Shown: piece by piece, positions 15,862-24,555 of the stretch
Layout: each line of letters starts with the position of its first letter
Numbering within the stretch: the stretch's first letter is position 1
Source of the DNA: DAHUYF01 sp963838385
GTDB taxonomy: Bacteria > Pseudomonadota > Alphaproteobacteria > ATCC43930 > CGMCC-115725
Direction of reading: 5' to 3'
Assembly (NCBI GenBank): GCA_963838385.1
Contig: CAWIRE010000006.1
Location: 496,001 to 560,000 of the forward strand
Length of the DNA: 64,000 nt
Notes under the pieces: generated by a model
Databases searched by the model: none
What the model was told of the DNA's origin: nothing
Seen by the model: only the letters and a program-made list of their open reading frames with translations
Translations under genes and position numbers: made by a program

Positions 15862-18800
15862 TCAGATCGTGCGGCGGAGGTCGAGGGTGAGGGGGTGCTC
15901 GCCGCTGGGCGCCACCGAGACCGGGTGCAGCGGGCCGGCGGTGTGGCCGAAGGGCTGGAAGCGGGCGCGGCGCCGGGTCTCGGCCTCGTTGGCGTTGACC
16001 GGGAAGGTCTCGAAACTGCGGCCGCCGGGATGGGCGACGTGATAGGTGCAGCCGCCGATCGAGCGCTCGTTCCAATCGTCATAGAGGTCGAACACCAGCG
16101 GTACGTCCGGCGGAATCGTGGGGTGCAGTGCGCGCGGCGGCTGCCAGGCGCGGTAGCGCACGCCGGCGACGAACTCGCCCTTGCGCCCGGTGGCGCGCAG
16201 CGGCACTGGCCTTCCGTTCACCAGCAGGCGGTGGCGCTCGCCGACGGCGCCTGCGAGCTTCACCTGCAGCCGCTCGACCGAGCTGTCGACGAAGCGCGCG
16301 GTGCCGCCCGCTGCGGCGTCCTCGCCCAGCACGTGCCAGGGCTCGAGCGCGTGGCGCAGCTCGATCTCGATCGCGCGATAAGCCACCTTGCCGATCAGGG
16401 GGAAGCGGAACTCGTGATGCGGCGCGAACCAGTCCGGCGCGAAGCCGTAGCCGGCGCGCCGGACATCGTCGAGCACGTCGGCGAAATCCTGGGCCACGAA
16501 ATGCGGCAGCATGAACTCGTCGTGGAGCCGCGTGCCGTAATGCGCCAGCCGCTTGTCGTAGGGCTCGCGCCACATCCAGGCGACGATCGCGCGCAGCAGC
16601 GCCAGCTGCGCCAGGCTCATGCGCGCGTGCGGCGGCATCTCGAAGGCGCGCAGCTCCAGCAGGCCGCGCCGGCCGGCGGCGCTGTCGGGCGGGTAGAGCT
16701 TGTCGATGCAGAATTCGGTGCGATGCGTGTTGCCGGTCACGTCCGCCAGCAGGTCGCGGAAGATGCGGTCGACCAGCCAGGGCGCCGGAGTCTTGGCGGC
16801 GGCGAGCGCCTTGAAGGCGATCTCGAGCTCGCCGGTGGCGTCGTCGCGGCCCTCATCGACGCGCGGGTGCTGGCTGGTCGGACCGATGAACAGGCCCGAG
16901 AAGAGATAGGAGAGCGAGGGATGGTTGTGCCAGTAGCCGAGCAGGCTCTTGAGCAGGTCGGGCCGGCGCAGCAGCGGCGAGTCCGCCGGGCTCGTCCCGC
17001 CGATGGTGACATGGTTGCCGCCGCCGGTGCCGACATGGCGGCCATCGAGCATGAATTTCTCGGTGACGAGGCCGGCGGCGCGCGCCTCGTCATAGACGAT
17101 CCCGGTGGTCCGGGCGAGCTCCTCCCAGGAGGCGGCCGGATGGATGTTGACCTCGATCACGCCGGGATCGGGCGTGACCGAGAAATGCTGGAGGCGCGGA
17201 TCGAAGGGCGGCGGATAGCCCTCGATGACCACCGGCTGGGCGCAGTCGGCGGCGGTATCCTCGACCGCGGCGACGAGGTCGAGATAGTCCTCGACCGTCT
17301 CGACCGGCGGCATGAAGACGTGGAGCAGCCCCTGGCGCGGCTCGACGCAGAGCGCGGTGCGCACCACGCCGGCCTCGCTGTCGCCGGGGCGTGTCGGCAG
17401 CGGCACCTGCTCGCGCCGCTGCGCGCCCAGCGAGGGCGCGGCCGCTGCAGCGCCAGCATCGCGCCTCCGCAAGGCCTGGCGCGGCGGCAGCGCGGCGCGC
17501 GGCGCCAGCGGATCCTCGGCGGGGAGATAGGGATAGTCGCTGTCGCTGACCCAGGGCAGCGAGTCCAGCGGCAGGCGATAGCCCATCGGCGAATCGCCCG
17601 GCAGGAGGTAGAGCGTCCCCGCGCGCAGGAACCACGGCGCGCTGTGCCAGCGCCGCGCCCCGTCGAGCCCGACGCGCTGCAGCGGCAGCGCGAAGCCCAC
17701 CGTCTGCCCCAGCCCCTGCTCGAAGAGCCGCGCCAGCCGCTCGCGCTCCAGCGGGTCCTTGAGCTCGCTCTTGAGCGGATCGACATTGACCGGGAGCCGC
17801 CGCTCCTTCCACAGGTAGTACCAGCTGTCCTCATAGGCGGGCAGCGTGAGATCGGGGTCGATCTGCAGCCGCTCCGCCAGGCGGGTGATGAAGCGGCGCG
17901 ACTGATCGGGGCCGAGCGCGGGATCGGCGGTCTCGTCGGCGGCGAAGAGGTCCTTGTCGTGCCAGATCGGCTCGCCGTCGCGCCGCCAATGGCTGGCCAG
18001 CGCCCAGCGCGGCAGCTGCTCGCCGGGATACCATTTGCCCTGGCCGTAATGCAGCAGATATCCCGTGGCGAAGCGGTCGGCGAGCCGGCGCAGCAGCTTG
18101 CCGGCATAGACCCGCTTGGTGGGCCCCAGCGCCTCGGTGTTCCACTCGCCGCCGTCGGGATCGGCAGCGGCGACGAAGGTCGGCTCGCCGCCCATGGTGA
18201 GGCGCACGTCCTGCGCCGCCAGATCGCGGTCGATGCGCTCGCCCAGCGCCGACAGCCGCGACCATTCCGCCTCGGCATAAGGCAGCGTGACGCGCGGCGT
18301 CTCGCGCAGGCGGCGGACCGACATGGCATGGTCCAGCACCGTCTCGCAGCGCTCCAGCGTGCCGGAGATCGGCGCGGCGCTTTGCGGCTCGGGCGAGCAG
18401 GCGAGCGGGATGTGGCCTTCGCCGCAGAGCAGCCCCGAGGTCGGGTCGAGGCCGATCCAGCCGGCGCCGGGCAGATAGGCCTCGCACCAGGCGTGGAGGT
18501 CGGTGAAATCGGCGCTCGGCCCGGCCGGACCCACGAGCGGCTTCTGGTCGGCGACGAGCTGGATCAGGTAGCCCGAGACGAAGCGCGCGGCGATGCCGAG
18601 ATGGCGCAGCAGCTGCACCAGCAGCCAGCCGCTGTCCCGGCACGAGCCTGCGCCGCGCGCCAGCGTCTCCTCGGGCGTCTGGACGCCGGGCTCGAGCCGG
18701 ACGATGTAGCGGATGTCCTGCTGCAGCTTGCAATTCAGCTCGACCAGGAAATCGATGCTGCGGCGAGAGCTCCGGTCGACGCCGCGCAGGTAGCGCTCGA

Positions 18801-19179
18801 GCAGCGGGCCCGCGGCGGCGGCGCGGCGGAACGGCGCCAGCTCGCTTTCCAGCGCCGGATCGTAGGCGAAGGGGTAGGTTTCGGCCGCCGGCTCCAGGAA
18901 GAAGTCGAAGGGATTGATCACCGTCATGTCGGCGACGAGATCGACCGTCATCACCATCCGGTCGGTCTTCTCGGGAAAGACGATGCGGGCGAGGAAATTG
19001 CCCTGGGGATCCTGCAGCCAGTTGACGAAGTGCGGCGTCGGCTCCGCCTTCAGCGAATAGGCTGGGATCGGCGTGCGGCAATGCGGCGCGGGCCTGAGCC
19101 GCACCGTCTGCGGCCCCAGCGCGATCCGCCGGTCGTAGCGATATTCGGTGCGGTGATGAAGCGCGACCTCGATGCCCAT
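15862..19179 (-). CDS. Transglutaminase-like domain fused to DUF2126 amidoligase
   Basis: This 1105-residue protein has an N-terminal transglutaminase module (residues 1-285) with Cys180 (ARGAGSCRDSGWLL), His229 (TDLHAWCEAYLPGAGW) and Asp245 (GLDPTSGLLCGEG). A roughly 800-residue DUF2126 region follows, with RLTMGGEPTFVAAADPDGGE, GGGNHVTIGG, HPSLSYLFSGLFIGPTSQHP and REPYDKRLAHYGTRLHDEFM. DUF2126 is classed as a putative amidoligase with a COOH-NH2 ligase fold. The fusion pairs amide-forming and amide-cleaving activities in one chain. It heads the same-strand block, 254 bases before the ATP-grasp/alpha-E gene with a repeat between them. Length is normal for this fusion family. Confidence 0.93.
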   Translation of the reverse strand: MGIEVALHHRTEYRYDRRIALGPQTVRLRPAPHCRTPIPAYSLKAEPTPHFVNWLQDPQGNFLARIVFPEKTDRMVMTVDLVADMTVINPFDFFLEPAAETYPFAYDPALESELAPFRRAAAAGPLLERYLRGVDRSSRRSIDFLVELNCKLQQDIRYIVRLEPGVQTPEETLARGAGSCRDSGWLLVQLLRHLGIAARFVSGYLIQLVADQKPLVGPAGPSADFTDLHAWCEAYLPGAGWIGLDPTSGLLCGEGHIPLACSPEPQSAAPISGTLERCETVLDHAMSVRRLRETPRVTLPYAEAEWSRLSALGERIDRDLAAQDVRLTMGGEPTFVAAADPDGGEWNTEALGPTKRVYAGKLLRRLADRFATGYLLHYGQGKWYPGEQLPRWALASHWRRDGEPIWHDKDLFAADETADPALGPDQSRRFITRLAERLQIDPDLTLPAYEDSWYYLWKERRLPVNVDPLKSELKDPLERERLARLFEQGLGQTVGFALPLQRVGLDGARRWHSAPWFLRAGTLYLLPGDSPMGYRLPLDSLPWVSDSDYPYLPAEDPLAPRAALPPRQALRRRDAGAAAAAPSLGAQRREQVPLPTRPGDSEAGVVRTALCVEPRQGLLHVFMPPVETVEDYLDLVAAVEDTAADCAQPVVIEGYPPPFDPRLQHFSVTPDPGVIEVNIHPAASWEELARTTGIVYDEARAAGLVTEKFMLDGRHVGTGGGNHVTIGGTSPADSPLLRRPDLLKSLLGYWHNHPSLSYLFSGLFIGPTSQHPRVDEGRDDATGELEIAFKALAAAKTPAPWLVDRIFRDLLADVTGNTHRTEFCIDKLYPPDSAAGRRGLLELRAFEMPPHARMSLAQLALLRAIVAWMWREPYDKRLAHYGTRLHDEFMLPHFVAQDFADVLDDVRRAGYGFAPDWFAPHHEFRFPLIGKVAYRAIEIELRHALEPWHVLGEDAAAGGTARFVDSSVERLQVKLAGAVGERHRLLVNGRPVPLRATGRKGEFVAGVRYRAWQPPRALHPTIPPDVPLVFDLYDDWNERSIGGCTYHVAHPGGRSFETFPVNANEAETRRRARFQPFGHTAGPLHPVSVAPSGEHPLTLDLRRTI

Positions 19180-19417
19180 GAGCGCCCCTCGGGTCCGGCG
19201 CCGTGCTGACGCACTGCACCAACCGGCATGGTGCTGCCCGGACGGTGCAATTGCGCCACGCCAGGCGGGCTATATTGCGATGCAACATTATCGGGTTTTG
19301 CGCCGCACAACAACTCCCCACTCGCGGTTGCCCGCGCCGGGGCGCTGCCGGGGCCGCCATCGGGCCTCCCAAGCGGAGGGCGCACCGTATATCATGGCGG
19401 GTAACGACATGACCGGC

Positions 19418-19465
19418 TATTCAAAGGGACTGCAACGGTCTGTTCAGCGTCAGGACCTTTGAATA
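19418..19465. promoter_or_regulatory. Inverted repeat overlapping the kinase start region
   Basis: TATTCAAAGG (19418-19427) and CCTTTGAATA (19456-19465) are perfect 10-bp arms 28 bases apart. The right arm ends five bases before ATG 19471 and abuts the AAGG ribosome-binding site. It could be an operator or an mRNA hairpin affecting translation of the kinase. Confidence 0.5.
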
Positions 19466-19470
19466 AGGCC

Positions 19471-21675
19471 ATGGCGGTCCGGTCATCACCTCCCGGGACG
19501 GGTCTGCAACGGTGGACGGCGGCGCTGATCGCCGGCGTCGCCGGTCTTGTCCTTCTCGCCGTCGGATATCTGAGCTCCGGTGCGCTGCCGGCGGTGCTGC
19601 TGATCGGCCTGCCGCTCGCCGCGCTTGCCGCCTGGGCCGCCTATCGCGAGCGTGGCCGCAGGATCGAGACCGAGGCGGCGGCGGCAGCGCGCAGTGACGA
19701 GCTGGAGCGCCGGCTTGCGGAACGCGACCGCGACGAGGCGCGCTTCCGCGACTTCGCCGGGATCGCCTCGGACTGGTTGTGGGAGACCGATGCCGAGCTG
19801 CGCTTCACCTATGTCTCGGCGAATGTAGAGGCGGGCTCCGGCGCGCCGGCGGCTTCCTATATCGGCATGCGCCGCACCGACCGGGCGGCGCTGGGCGTCG
19901 ATGCCGAGACCGCGCGCCGGTTCGCGGAAGAGATGGCGGCGCGCCGGCCGTTCAAGGACCAGATCACCCGCCGGCAGCGCGCCGATGGCTCGGTCTGGTA
20001 CGCGAAGGCGAGCGGGCGGCCGATCTTCGCCGCCGACGGCACCTTCCTGGGGTATCGCGGCGCTTCGACCAATGTCACCGCCGAGGTCACGGCGCGCGAG
20101 GAGGCCGAGCAGGCGCATCGCCGGCTGATGGCCGCCAAGCGGCAATCCGACGAGACGCTGGCGCTGCTCGATACGCTGCAATCGGCGGCGCCGGTGGGGT
20201 TTGCCTTCGTCGATCGCGAGTTGCGCCATGTCCGCGTCAACGAGGCGCTGGCCGGCATCGACGGGCTGTCGGTGAGCGACCATGTCGGCCGCACCATCGA
20301 GGAAGTGGTGCCCGATCTCTGGCCGCAGCTCGGCCCGGTCTGCGCGCAAGTGCTGGAGCGCCGGCAGCCGGTGCTCAATTTCGAGATCAGCGGCGAGACG
20401 CCGGCGCGGCCGGGCGAACTGCGTCATTGGCTGACGACCTTCTATCCTGTCGTCGTCGGCGACGCGGTCACCGGCATCGGCATCGTCGCGATCGAGGTCA
20501 GCGAGCTGCGCCGCATGGAGGCGCAGCTCCGCCAGGTCCAGAAGATGGAGGCGATCGGCAATCTCAGCGGCGGGATGGCGCATGATTTCAACAATCTCCT
20601 CGGCGTCGTCATCGGCAATCTCGACCTGCTCTGCGACAGCGAAGGAGCGGGCGGAGAGATCCTGGAGCTCGCCAAGGAGGCGCGCGACGCGGCGCTTCGC
20701 GGCGCCGATCTGACGCGCCGCCTGCTCGCCTTCGCGCGGCGCCAGCCGCTGCAGCCGCGCCGGGTCGATGTCAACGATCTCGTCACCGGCGCGGTCAAGC
20801 TGCTGGGGCCGCTGCTCGGCGAGGACATCGAGGTCGGGCTCGATCTCGGCGCGGATCTCTGGCCGGTCGTGGTCGATGCGGCGCAGCTCGAGGCGAGCCT
20901 CGCCAATCTCGCCACCAACGCCCGCGACGCCATGCCGGCCGGCGGCTCGCTCACCATCGCCACCCGCAACCAGCCGCTCGACGCCGACTACGTGGCGCGG
21001 CATTCCTATGTGAGCGAGGGCGACTACGTGCTGATCGAGGTCACCGACACCGGCAGCGGCATGCCGCCCGACGTGGCGAGCCGCGTCTTCGAGCCGTTCT
21101 TCACCACCAAGGAGCAGGGCAGGGGCACCGGCCTCGGGCTCAGCATGGTGTTCGGCTTCATGAAGCAGTCCGGCGGCCATATCAACGTCTACAGCGAGGT
21201 CGGGACCGGCAGCACCTTCCGCCTCTACTTCCCGCGCGCCGAGGCCGGCGCCGCGGCGGCGGAGGGCGCGCGGCTCGAGGAGCCGGCGCTGCGCGGCGCC
21301 GACGAGGTCGTGCTCGTGGTCGAGGATAACGGCGCGCTGCGCCGCGTCGCGCTGCGCCAGCTGGTCGAGCTGGGATATCGCGTGCGCGAGGCCGCGAGCG
21401 CGCAGGCGGCGCTCGAATTGATCGCGCTCGACCCCGGGGTCGACGTGCTCTTCACCGACGTGATCATGCCCGGCGGCATGGATGGGCGGCAGCTCGCCGA
21501 GATCGCCCGGCGGCGCTGGCCGCACATCAAGGTGCTGCTGACCTCGGGCTTCCCCGGCACCGTGGTGGCGCGTGGCAAGACCACGGCACCGCTGCTGAGC
21601 AAGCCCTATCGCAAGGATCAGCTGGCGCGGGTGCTGCGCGAGCTGATCGAGGGCGGCGCCGGCACCGCGCCCTGA
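19471..21675 (+). CDS. PAS-containing hybrid histidine kinase
   Basis: ATG 19471 is preferred to the TTG at 19459, which lies inside an inverted repeat; this gives 734 residues. Two membrane helices come first (about residues 15-57), followed by a charged coil. Two PAS-type regions come next (DFAGIASDWLWETDAELRFT and APVGFAFVDRELRHVRVNEA). The kinase core has its phospho-acceptor His near residue 371 in GNLSGGMAHDFNNLLGVV. An ATPase domain (LATNARDAMPAGG, DTGSGMPPDV, GTGLGLSMVFGFMKQSGGHI) and a C-terminal receiver domain with Asp near residue 663 (DVLFTDVIMPGGMDG) complete it. No partner output regulator is adjacent. The input is unknown; the PAS domains suggest redox or small-ligand sensing. 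Confidence 0.92.
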   Translation: MAVRSSPPGTGLQRWTAALIAGVAGLVLLAVGYLSSGALPAVLLIGLPLAALAAWAAYRERGRRIETEAAAAARSDELERRLAERDRDEARFRDFAGIASDWLWETDAELRFTYVSANVEAGSGAPAASYIGMRRTDRAALGVDAETARRFAEEMAARRPFKDQITRRQRADGSVWYAKASGRPIFAADGTFLGYRGASTNVTAEVTAREEAEQAHRRLMAAKRQSDETLALLDTLQSAAPVGFAFVDRELRHVRVNEALAGIDGLSVSDHVGRTIEEVVPDLWPQLGPVCAQVLERRQPVLNFEISGETPARPGELRHWLTTFYPVVVGDAVTGIGIVAIEVSELRRMEAQLRQVQKMEAIGNLSGGMAHDFNNLLGVVIGNLDLLCDSEGAGGEILELAKEARDAALRGADLTRRLLAFARRQPLQPRRVDVNDLVTGAVKLLGPLLGEDIEVGLDLGADLWPVVVDAAQLEASLANLATNARDAMPAGGSLTIATRNQPLDADYVARHSYVSEGDYVLIEVTDTGSGMPPDVASRVFEPFFTTKEQGRGTGLGLSMVFGFMKQSGGHINVYSEVGTGSTFRLYFPRAEAGAAAAEGARLEEPALRGADEVVLVVEDNGALRRVALRQLVELGYRVREAASAQAALELIALDPGVDVLFTDVIMPGGMDGRQLAEIARRRWPHIKVLLTSGFPGTVVARGKTTAPLLSKPYRKDQLARVLRELIEGGAGTAP

Positions 21676-21728
21676 GACGACGGCGCGCGGCGCTCAGGCC
21701 GCCCGACCGCGGTCATCCCGGCCGCGTC

Positions 21729-21748
21729 TATAGGTGGAAATACCTATA
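21729..21748. promoter_or_regulatory. Inverted repeat upstream of the PAS/MCP pair
   Basis: TATAGGT (21729-21735) and ACCTATA (21742-21748) form a perfect 7-bp inverted repeat with a 6-base spacer, 73 bases before the PAS gene. It is a plausible operator for the two-gene chemoreceptor unit; the binding protein is not evident. Confidence 0.4.
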
Positions 21749-21821
21749 CCCCATCGCAATCGTTCACAACGTCTCGGCAATAACTGGCCGCTACGGTTCA
21801 GGAGCTTTCGAGGAGGGGGTG

Positions 21822-22325
21822 ATGACGCGAGCTGCAATCAGGCCGACGGGTGTCGAATGTCCTTTCGACGCCGAGGAGCTGATCGTCACCAAGACGAACC
21901 TCCAGGGCCACATCACCTACGCCAACAACGTCTTCCTGCGGCTGTCGAAATATCCGCTGGAGCAGGTCATCGGCGCGCCGCACAGCCTGATCCGCCATCC
22001 CGACATGCCGCGCTGCATCTTCAAGCTTCTCTGGGACACGATCCAGGCGAAGAGGGAGATGTTCGCCTATGTCGTGAACATGGCATCCAACGGCGATCAC
22101 TATTGGGTCTTCGCCCATGTCACGCCGACGCTCGATGCCGGGCAGAATATCGTGGGCTTCCATTCCAACCGGCGCAAGCCGAGCAAGCCGCAGGTCGAGG
22201 CGATCGCGAGCCTCTATGCGGCGCTGCGCGGCGAGGAGAGCCGGCATGACAATCGCAAGGACGGCATGGCACGCGGCTATGAGCTGCTGGCGCGCAAGCT
22301 GCAGGAAAGAGGGCTCAGCCTATGA
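21822..22325 (+). CDS. Aer-type PAS domain protein
   Basis: The 167-residue product starts at ATG 21822 behind a GGAGGGGG ribosome-binding site. It is essentially one PAS domain of the aerotaxis-receptor type: LIVTKTNLQGHITYANNVFL, YPLEQVIGAPHSLIRHPDMP, LLWDTIQAKREMFAYVVNMA, YWVFAHVTPTLD and IVGFHSNRRKPS. In E. coli Aer this domain binds FAD and senses cellular redox state. There is no membrane segment here. The stop overlaps the start of the downstream transducer gene (ATGA), which supplies the membrane, linker and signalling parts. The pair looks like an Aer receptor divided into two polypeptides. Confidence 0.85.
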   Translation: MTRAAIRPTGVECPFDAEELIVTKTNLQGHITYANNVFLRLSKYPLEQVIGAPHSLIRHPDMPRCIFKLLWDTIQAKREMFAYVVNMASNGDHYWVFAHVTPTLDAGQNIVGFHSNRRKPSKPQVEAIASLYAALRGEESRHDNRKDGMARGYELLARKLQERGLSL

Positions 22326-23636
22326 TGAATTCGTCTTCTCTATCTAAGGCGGTCTGGTTCATCCTGGCCGCCGGCCTCGCCGCCGCCGGCGCCGGCGCCG
22401 CGCGCCTGGTCTTCGGGCCCTGGGCCGGGCCGTGGGATGCGATGATCGAGTTCGCGCTCGTCGCGGCGTTTCTCGGCTTCGCCCTGCGCGCGCTCGGCCA
22501 GGCATCGCGCAACCTTCGTCGCGTGGCGGAAGCTGTGCACGCGCGCCTCGCGCGGCGACCTCGAGAGCCGCATTCTGGGCGTGCGCGATCGGGGCGATAT
22601 CGGCGGCCTGCAAAAGGCGCTCAACGACATGCTCGACATCGTCGACGCCTTCGTCCGCGAGGCATCGGGGTCGATGGCCTATGTCAGCCAGGGGAAGTGC
22701 TTCCGCAAGGTGCTGGTGCGCGGCCTGCCGGGCTCCTTCCGCCAGGGCGCGACAATCATCAATGCCGCGACCGACGCCATGGATGCCCGGGTACGCGAGG
22801 TCGCCCGCATGGCGCAGGGCTTCGGCACCAGCATGGACGGCGTCGCCAAGACCTTGTCCTCGGCGGCCGGCGAGCTGCGTGCCGAGGCGCAGTCGATGGC
22901 CGCGGCGGCCGAGGAGACGGGCCGCCAATCCGCCGCGGTGGCGGCCGCCTCGGAAGAGGCCTCCGCCAACGTGCAGACGGTCGCGGCGGCGGCGGAGGAG
23001 CTCTCGGCCTCGGTCAGCGAGATCGGACGCCAGGTGGCCCGCTCCACCACCAGCATGAACCAGGCGGTCGAGCAGGCCGAGCGGACCAATGCGCAGATCG
23101 GCCAGCTCGCCACGGCGGCGCAGCGCATCGGCGACGTCGTGAAGCTCATCAACGACATCGCGCGCCAGACCAATCTGCTGGCGCTCAATGCCACGATCGA
23201 GGCCGCGCGCGCCGGCGAAGCCGGCAAGGGCTTTGCGGTGGTGGCGTCGGAAGTGAAGGGCCTGGCCAACCAGACCGCCAAGGCGACCGAGGAGATCAGC
23301 GCCAAGATCGCCGAGATACAGGCGGCGACGACCCAGTCGGTGGAGGCCGTCCAGGCCATCGCGCGGACCATCGGCGACATCAATCAGATCTCCACCGCCA
23401 TCGCCTCGGCAGTGGAAGAGCAGGAGGCGACGACGCAGGAGATCGCGCGCAACGTTCAGCAGGCCGCAGCCGGGTCGAGCGAGGTGTCGTCGAACGTCTC
23501 GGGCATCAGCGAGGCGGCGAACGATACCGGCCGGATCGCCTCGCGCGTCAGCGCCGCCTTCGCTCAGATCAGCGGCGAGGTCGACACGCTGCGCCGCGAG
23601 GTCGAGACCTTCCTCGCCACCGTCAAGGCCGCTTGA
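22322..23636 (+). pseudogene. Methyl-accepting chemotaxis protein, frameshifted
   Basis: The frame starting at ATG 22322 encodes two hydrophobic segments (AVWFILAAGLAAAGAGAARL and MIEFALVAAFLGFALRALG), then RRVAEAVHA. It loses sense at a CG-rich run near 22538-22555. The next frame continues the protein without a gap: RASRGDLESRILGVRDRG, then YVSQGKCFRKVLVRGLPGSF. The full signalling helix pair follows, with the hairpin tip RIGDVVKLINDIARQTNLLA and LNATIEAARAGEAGKGFAVV, ending TGA 23636. Restoring two bases (one CG unit) rejoins the frames. Either the gene is disrupted or the assembly lost bases in the CGCGCG run. Confidence 0.85.
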
Positions 23637-23666
23637 CCGCCGCGCGGCGACCCCGTCGCGCCGCCG

Positions 23667-23903
23667 CTAGAAGCCATAGGCCGCGTAACCCGGAAGCGGC
23701 CCGTAAGCGTAAGGCGCCGACCAGTAGTACTCGCGCGCGAGCTGCTCGCGCTGCAGGCATGTCGCGAATTCGGTCGTGCCGGGGTGGAAGCCATAGCCCT
23801 GGCAGGTCGCCTCGTCGCGAGCGCGAAGTTCCTGCGGCGAGGCGCATCCTGCCAGCGCCAGCGCCGCGGCAGCCAGCAAAAGGGCAGCACCTGTTTTCGC
23901 CAT
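23667..23903 (-). CDS. Small lipoprotein
   Basis: The 78-residue product has a clear lipoprotein signal (AALLLAAAALALAGC, lipobox Cys about residue 19). A short mature part follows, with two further cysteines (ATCQGYGFHPGTTEFATCLQ) and an aromatic tail (YYWSAPYAYGPLPGYAAYGF). The Cys-x-GYGF-HPGT-x-FA-x-C arrangement recurs in small bacterial lipoproteins of unknown role. It is convergent with the chemotaxis gene across about 30 bases. Probable envelope location; function unknown. Confidence 0.75.
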   Translation of the reverse strand: MAKTGAALLLAAAALALAGCASPQELRARDEATCQGYGFHPGTTEFATCLQREQLAREYYWSAPYAYGPLPGYAAYGF

Positions 23904-24130
23904 GGCCGTCTCCCTGCCGCCGCTGCTAACGCCTGTGGTGCTTCAAATGCGCCATGCGGCTCGACGCCCACGGCCTCGTCGGTCCCGCCGAGGGCGCCCA
24001 TGAACGCGATTTAACCTGCCGCCGCGGTCATCTGTAATGTGCCGACCCCACCTCATGGTGGAGGCCCGCCGACGCGGGCCAGTGCGCCAGCGCTCCACAG
24101 CGCTCGGCCGCCCCATCGAAGGAGGCCGTC

Positions 24131-24508
24131 ATGCGCCTCAATTCGCCTTTCACTCGCAAGCTCGCAGTTTTTGGCATCGCGGCGACGGCCCTGGCCACGG
24201 TTGCTGCGTCCGAGCCGGCTGCGGCGCAGTATTATTACAATGCCTGCCCGGCGGGCTATTACCTCGCGCCCGGCTATGGCTGTCTTGCTTACGCGCCCGG
24301 CTATGCCCCCGGTTACGCCTACGCTCCCGACGACGCTTATGCCTTGGGCTATGTCGGCGGCTGGGGCCCGGGTTGGGGCTGGGGCCATGGCGGTTGGGAT
24401 CATGGTGGCTGGGGCCACGGCGGCGGTTGGGGCCACGGCGGCGGCTGGGGTCATGGCGGCGGCCGCGGTCATGGCGGCGGCTGGGGCCACGGCGGCGGTC
24501 ATCGCTGA
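24131..24508 (+). CDS. Exported Gly/His-rich repeat protein
   Basis: The 125-residue product starts with MRLNSPFTRKLAVFGIAATA and a likely signal-peptide cleavage after EPAAA. Next come a Tyr/Pro/Ala region with YAPGYAPGYAYAP repeats and two cysteines, then a C-terminal array of GHGGGW-like units (GWGHGGGWGHGGGWGHGGG). The His and Trp spacing could bind metals or make a sticky extracellular coat; both are inference. An AAGGAGG ribosome-binding site precedes ATG 24131. It stands alone between a lipoprotein gene and toxin-antitoxin remnants. Confidence 0.7.
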   Translation: MRLNSPFTRKLAVFGIAATALATVAASEPAAAQYYYNACPAGYYLAPGYGCLAYAPGYAPGYAYAPDDAYALGYVGGWGPGWGWGHGGWDHGGWGHGGGWGHGGGWGHGGGRGHGGGWGHGGGHR

Positions 24509-24555
24509 AGCGGCGGGGCGGACGGCTCGAGCGCCGTCCGCCGCCGGCCTCTGCC

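Noticed and set aside
15895..19209. A 1104-codon open frame antisense to the DUF2126 fusion gene
   Set aside because: Composition artefact of GC-rich coding DNA; the sense strand has intact transglutaminase and DUF2126 motifs.
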